A stretch of 64,000 nt of DNA from assembly GCF_022026155.1 (NCBI RefSeq), contig NZ_CP085041.1, positions 1,210,306-1,274,305 of the forward strand, written 5' to 3'. The stretch's first letter is position 1, and the number at the start of each line of letters is the position of its first letter. This document shows positions 60,327 to 64,000 of this stretch, piece after piece. Origin of the DNA: Dissulfurimicrobium hydrothermale. Its GTDB lineage: Bacteria; Desulfobacterota; Dissulfuribacteria; Dissulfuribacterales; Sh68. The notes under the pieces were generated by a model. The model saw only the letters and a program-made list of their open reading frames with translations, had not been told where the DNA came from and did no database searches. A program made the translations under genes and the position numbers.

Positions 60327-63300
60327 TCAATGACGCCTAGTCGTTGCAGCGGCGACTTCATCGACTTCTTCCAGGTCGATGTAGATCAAGAGTCCTGTTA
60401 TGTTATTGTCTGGATAGATATCGCCGAAGAGTCTAATATATCTCTTTATCTGTTCGAGATCGGTCCGTTTAGAGCCGCTTGAGGTTTTGAATTCACCGAT
60501 CAGGATGCCTGCATCGCTCTTGATCACCCTGTCAACCCTGGATATTTCTCCGTTTTCATCGGCGACCTCCATCTCAACCGAGATCTCCGCGCCATCTCCC
60601 GGCCAAAAAAGTCGCCTTGCAGCCGGAAGGCAGATGGTCCTTGCTGTTTTGGCTATCCACATATGTATTTCATCTGTCGGGAATCCCGCAAAGATATCTT
60701 GGTTTTTTAGCATGATCCTTAGATATGACTCAACCGCGGTAGGTTCGCATCCTGTTTTGATCGGTCCGTTCAATAGGGACAACAGCCTGTGAACTGAATC
60801 TCCGATCCTGGCGGCATATCTCCTTGCCGCATCCGTCATGGCCTGGACATCTCTTTTTTTCAACAAATGCTGCCAACCAGGGTGTTTTTGTAGCCAATAT
60901 TCCATGGCTTGCCCTGTCTCAGCTGTCCCCCTATTATCATCTCTAGTGTCCGCAAAGACTTCATGGATTTCGGGGCGTCCTAGTGAGAGGATGCCGTCAC
61001 TCGGTTGCCAGACCATCTCCAAAAGGTCCTTGAGTCTATTTTTGCCACCCCCCAGTTTGGGCGGCACCAGCATATAAAGTTCATTTTCAGCCCTTGTGAC
61101 AGCTACATAGAGGGTGTTCAGTTCATCGAGCCATGTCATTTTTCTTTCGTTTTCATACAGCCTTTTCAGCCCTGGCGAGAGCCCGACAAGTTTGGCCGGC
61201 AGCTTTAATACCTTAAGCCCTTCATCGGACTGTTCTACAATCCTTATCTTACTGCTGTTTACTGAGAGCCCGATAAAGGGCAGGATCACCACCTTCGATT
61301 GGAGCCCTTTTGCCTTGTGGATCGTCATGACCTTGACCGCATCAACCGAGGCGGCCCCTTTTAAAATAAATGGCTCATCCGGTCCATGCCTTATCCAGGA
61401 CAGGAGGCCGGAAAGTCCGGTGTCCAGAGATTTTTGATGAAATATCTCAAGTAGGTGCAAAATGGCAGGCCAGTGCCTGGTAAACCTGGTCTTTAATTCA
61501 AGATCCTTGACGATATAGGTGGTAAGTTCATATGGCGTTAGATATCCCGAAATATCTATCAGTATTTTCAGTACAGCCTGCCAGAATCTCGGGGCCTTCT
61601 TTTTTATCTTGCTGTAAAGTGGTTGATCTCTGTCCGGTCCTATCGATTCCAAAAATCTCCATGGGTCTATTCCGACCGATGTCTTCCACCTGTCTTCGAT
61701 GATCTTGCCTGTGACAACCGCCGAAAGGGCATGGTCGTCGGCAGGATTGTCGAGAAAGTTTAAAAATTGAAGGATTTCACGTACTATACCGTCTTGTCTT
61801 ATATCCATCTGGCGATTCGATAGGACCGCTATGCCAGCCCGAGAGATAGCATGGGTAAATATTGCGGCCTGGTTGTTGTCTCTCACCAGTACATAGATAT
61901 CCTGAGGCCTGTTGCGTCTCAATATGTCATCTAGCAGGACCAAGAGCCGCATTGCCGCATCCTCAATGGCTGTTTTGGTGTCTTCCGCCTCCTCTAAAAA
62001 TTCTATCCTTACATAACCACCATTTTTTTTGCCATTCCGTCCTGGTGGCGGTTTTTGGGCGGCACTTGAAAAGCAGGAAAAGTCTGAATTAAAGCCAAGT
62101 TTTTGGTCTTCAGTCCATCTTTTCAGACAATCAGGGTCAAAGAGACTTGCCGTAAAATCCAAGATGACCTTTCCGCTTCTCCAGTTGTGGGGTAGTGCGA
62201 TATTGAGTACGCCGGATTCAACGATACCTTTGAGGCTGTCAGGTTTTTTTTCAAAGACGTCCCTGTCGCTTCCCCTCCAGCGGTAGAGTATCTGCTTCAC
62301 GTCGCCTACACAGAATAACGATCCACCTTGAGAGAGGGAGTTTTCTATCAGTGGTGCCAGCCCTTGCCACTGGATGAGGCTTGTGTCTTGGAATTCATCG
62401 ATCAGGTAGTGAAAGAGCCTTTCTCCAATCCTAAACTCCAGCTCAGAGACGATGAATTTATCGTGCATCTTCTTGACCAATCTGGCGATATCGCTAAAAA
62501 AGAGGACATGTGATCGCTTCTTGGATAGGGCCAGTTCTTTCTTCCAATATTTCAAAAGGATTATATATGGAAATGACTCTTCTGTGGCCCTCGAGACAGC
62601 ATATCGCCTGACTGTATCCCTTATCTTATGCCATGCCTTCATAAATTCTTTGGTTAACCGACGGCGGTCGCAGCGGTTGCATATGTCCCCCGGATCATCT
62701 TTTGCTAGATATTTGCTCGACAGACCGCCCGCTACGTCTCCGCACGCGATCTTATTTAAGGCGTCGAACGCCTTCTTGTTCAGCGTTATCCCTTGGGCGT
62801 CGGCAAGTCTCATGATCTCTGCCGCCTCATCGCTCAAGAGGTTTGTCAGGGCATGGATATTTTCTGGACGGCGGCCTTCATCAAGATCGGCCCCATATAT
62901 GCATTCTATTTCATAGAGGTCCATGATCTCTTTGAGGATGGCGTCTCTTGGCCACCAGCTTTTATGGTCTTGAAAGGAAAGATAGTGCAGCACTGCTTTT
63001 TTTAGGAAGGCGGCTGCCTTTTCATTCTCTTTGGCAGAGACAAGTAGCACGTCCATGGCGGCTTCATAAAATGGTTTGGGAAATTCAGTCAGTTCATCCT
63101 GTTCCGTAAGGCCTAATTCTTGAGGTGCAGCTTTGACCAGTTTATAGAGGAAGCTGTCGATAGTCTTTATCTGCCATTTATCATAGGCATTGATGATTTC
63201 ATCCACCAGCGCGTGTGCCCTATGTCTTGCCTCGTCTTCGGTTAGATCCGTCAGTTTCAAGACCTCGTCCATTGTCTCGGCATCTCCAAGGGCCATCTTT

Positions 63301-63527
63301 TTTAGAAAGAGCAGGATCCGCCTTTTCATTTCGGCAGTGGCCTCCCTGGTGAAGGTGATGGCCATGATGTTTTCGAGTATGTTATGGGGGATCTTGGCTG
63401 AAAGCAGCAATTGGATGAACCTCATGGCAAGGAGATGGGTCTTGCCCGCACCTGCCGAGGCGCTTACGCGTAATATATGCGGAAACTTCAATTCACTGTC
63501 GGACGGGAGCGGATTCATGGTTTTCAA
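60327..63527 (-). CDS. UvrD/RecB-type helicase-nuclease (AddA/RecB-like)
   Basis: 1066 residues. Superfamily 1 helicase: ASAGAGKTHLLAMRF (Walker A), MAITFTREATAEMKRR, YLIDEFQDTSLIQWQG (motif II), NWRSGKVILDF, VMTIHKAKGLQSKVVIL (motif V) and TLYVAVTRAENELYML (motif VI). The C-terminus carries a RecB-type nuclease domain: GDSVHRLLSLL, VDRVIKSD, LIGEFKTSSG (E-x-K instead of the usual D-x-K) and QIKRYIRLF (QxxxY). Such proteins resect double-strand breaks with AddB or RecC; no partner gene is in the window. Confidence 0.88.
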   Translation of the reverse strand: MKTMNPLPSDSELKFPHILRVSASAGAGKTHLLAMRFIQLLLSAKIPHNILENIMAITFTREATAEMKRRILLFLKKMALGDAETMDEVLKLTDLTEDEARHRAHALVDEIINAYDKWQIKTIDSFLYKLVKAAPQELGLTEQDELTEFPKPFYEAAMDVLLVSAKENEKAAAFLKKAVLHYLSFQDHKSWWPRDAILKEIMDLYEIECIYGADLDEGRRPENIHALTNLLSDEAAEIMRLADAQGITLNKKAFDALNKIACGDVAGGLSSKYLAKDDPGDICNRCDRRRLTKEFMKAWHKIRDTVRRYAVSRATEESFPYIILLKYWKKELALSKKRSHVLFFSDIARLVKKMHDKFIVSELEFRIGERLFHYLIDEFQDTSLIQWQGLAPLIENSLSQGGSLFCVGDVKQILYRWRGSDRDVFEKKPDSLKGIVESGVLNIALPHNWRSGKVILDFTASLFDPDCLKRWTEDQKLGFNSDFSCFSSAAQKPPPGRNGKKNGGYVRIEFLEEAEDTKTAIEDAAMRLLVLLDDILRRNRPQDIYVLVRDNNQAAIFTHAISRAGIAVLSNRQMDIRQDGIVREILQFLNFLDNPADDHALSAVVTGKIIEDRWKTSVGIDPWRFLESIGPDRDQPLYSKIKKKAPRFWQAVLKILIDISGYLTPYELTTYIVKDLELKTRFTRHWPAILHLLEIFHQKSLDTGLSGLLSWIRHGPDEPFILKGAASVDAVKVMTIHKAKGLQSKVVILPFIGLSVNSSKIRIVEQSDEGLKVLKLPAKLVGLSPGLKRLYENERKMTWLDELNTLYVAVTRAENELYMLVPPKLGGGKNRLKDLLEMVWQPSDGILSLGRPEIHEVFADTRDDNRGTAETGQAMEYWLQKHPGWQHLLKKRDVQAMTDAARRYAARIGDSVHRLLSLLNGPIKTGCEPTAVESYLRIMLKNQDIFAGFPTDEIHMWIAKTARTICLPAARRLFWPGDGAEISVEMEVADENGEISRVDRVIKSDAGILIGEFKTSSGSKRTDLEQIKRYIRLFGDIYPDNNITGLLIYIDLEEVDEVAAATTRRH

Positions 63528-63609
63528 CTGTTGATACTTGCAATTAACCGGGGCTGGAATAAAATTTAATTATGTTTTGATCATCAATTTCAAAAAGGAT
63601 AAACAACCT

Positions 63610-64000
63610 ATGAAAAGACTGCAAGACGCACCATTTCCCTTGATCGCATTTTTTGTCACTGTCCTTGTCCTGTTTTTCTGGACCCAAGATGCCCTTTGTG
63701 TGGTTATAGACAGGGTGGCGGCGGTAGTCAATGGGGACGTGATCACCCTCTCTGAGTTGGAGAGATATGCAGAGCCGATACTTAAAAAGTATATGACAAG
63801 TGACATTGCACAGGATGAAAGAGAGGGCAAAAAGGAAGAGATACTCAAACAGGTCCTTGCACAGTTAATAGATGAGCGTCTTGTCGAGGCCGAAGTCAAG
63901 AGACTTGGCATCAAGGTCAGCGACAAAGAGGTGGATCTTGCAATCGACAGGATATGCAAAGAAAATAATATGACTTTGAATGATCTGAAGAACAAACTCT
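63610..64000 (+). CDS. surA: SurA-type periplasmic peptidyl-prolyl isomerase/chaperone (3' partial)
   Basis: 130 codons visible, running off the right edge. A signal peptide (PLIAFFVTVLVLFFW, then DALC) precedes VIDRVAAVVNGDVITLSELE, the standard SurA/PpiD N-terminal domain start, followed by LKQVLAQLIDERLVEAEVKRLGI. The family escorts outer-membrane proteins to the BAM complex. It diverges from the helicase gene across an 82-bp gap. The parvulin domain is outside the window. Confidence 0.85.
   Translation, partial: MKRLQDAPFPLIAFFVTVLVLFFWTQDALCVVIDRVAAVVNGDVITLSELERYAEPILKKYMTSDIAQDEREGKKEEILKQVLAQLIDERLVEAEVKRLGIKVSDKEVDLAIDRICKENNMTLNDLKNKL

Noticed and set aside
1-64000. CRISPR arrays, insertion sequences, prophage, tRNA or rRNA genes
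   Set aside because: I found no short regularly spaced repeats, transposase or integrase genes, or cloverleaf or rRNA sequence in the intergenic regions.

Overview
The window is bacterial, Gram-negative and gene-dense, with roughly even base composition. A DsrC with both redox cysteines, a triheme c7-type cytochrome, a CbiK-type cobaltochelatase with a signal peptide, an Mrp ATPase next to a NifX-like protein, a LysR regulator of the kind found in sulfate reducers, and outer-membrane genes (bamD, surA, LPS-core and L-Ara4N genes) suggest an anaerobic sulfur-metabolising member of the Desulfobacterota, either a sulfate reducer or a sulfur disproportionator. This is inferred from gene content; no rRNA or tRNA is present to place the organism.

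Layout. 1-6370: Mrp/NifX-like pair, PlsC acyltransferase, pyruvate kinase, a PilZ protein, a diacylglycerol-kinase-family lipid kinase and an orphan sigma-54 response regulator. 6371-7284: no gene, but a 283-bp unit in about 2.3 near-identical tandem copies, each with an intrinsic terminator, the two full copies also with three TGCA-based palindromes. 7285-13291: a secreted unknown, 5-formyl-THF cyclo-ligase, a DUF2892 protein, a potassium channel, glucose-6-phosphate isomerase, a PEBP protein, and a small zinc-ribbon protein coupled to an ATP-grasp ligase. 13346-20128 (minus strand): FG-GAP-type secreted protein, dsrC with its own promoter and terminator, a YcaO-TPR protein, a DUF5335-like protein and an EF-G.

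20262-31770: pyrR-pdxA; an MTA/SAH deaminase overlapping a nucleoside phosphorylase; a triheme cytochrome; then a tightly overlapping run bioF-bioH-like-bioC-waaP-like kinase-GT4 that links biotin precursor synthesis to LPS-core genes; a small membrane protein, dGTPase and an iron-sulfur flavoprotein.

31777-54180: about 22 kb, all on the minus strand. It begins (at the right) with a cobalamin riboswitch plus expression-platform terminator and the anaerobic cobalamin genes cbiK-A-C-D-ET-L-F-G-H. These run by 4-nt overlap into a lipid-A-synthase N-terminal-like membrane protein and an Fe-S protein. A PmrAB-like two-component system follows, then a full L-Ara4N lipid A modification cluster in which ArnA is split into two proteins and there are two ArnT-type transferases, and finally rnhA and aat.

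54327-64000: histidine kinase-radA, trxA-trxB-bamD, a LysR regulator, a large RecB/AddA-like helicase-nuclease and the start of a SurA-type chaperone. Short NTGA start/stop overlaps, several with TTG or GTG starts, are common throughout and point to translational coupling.
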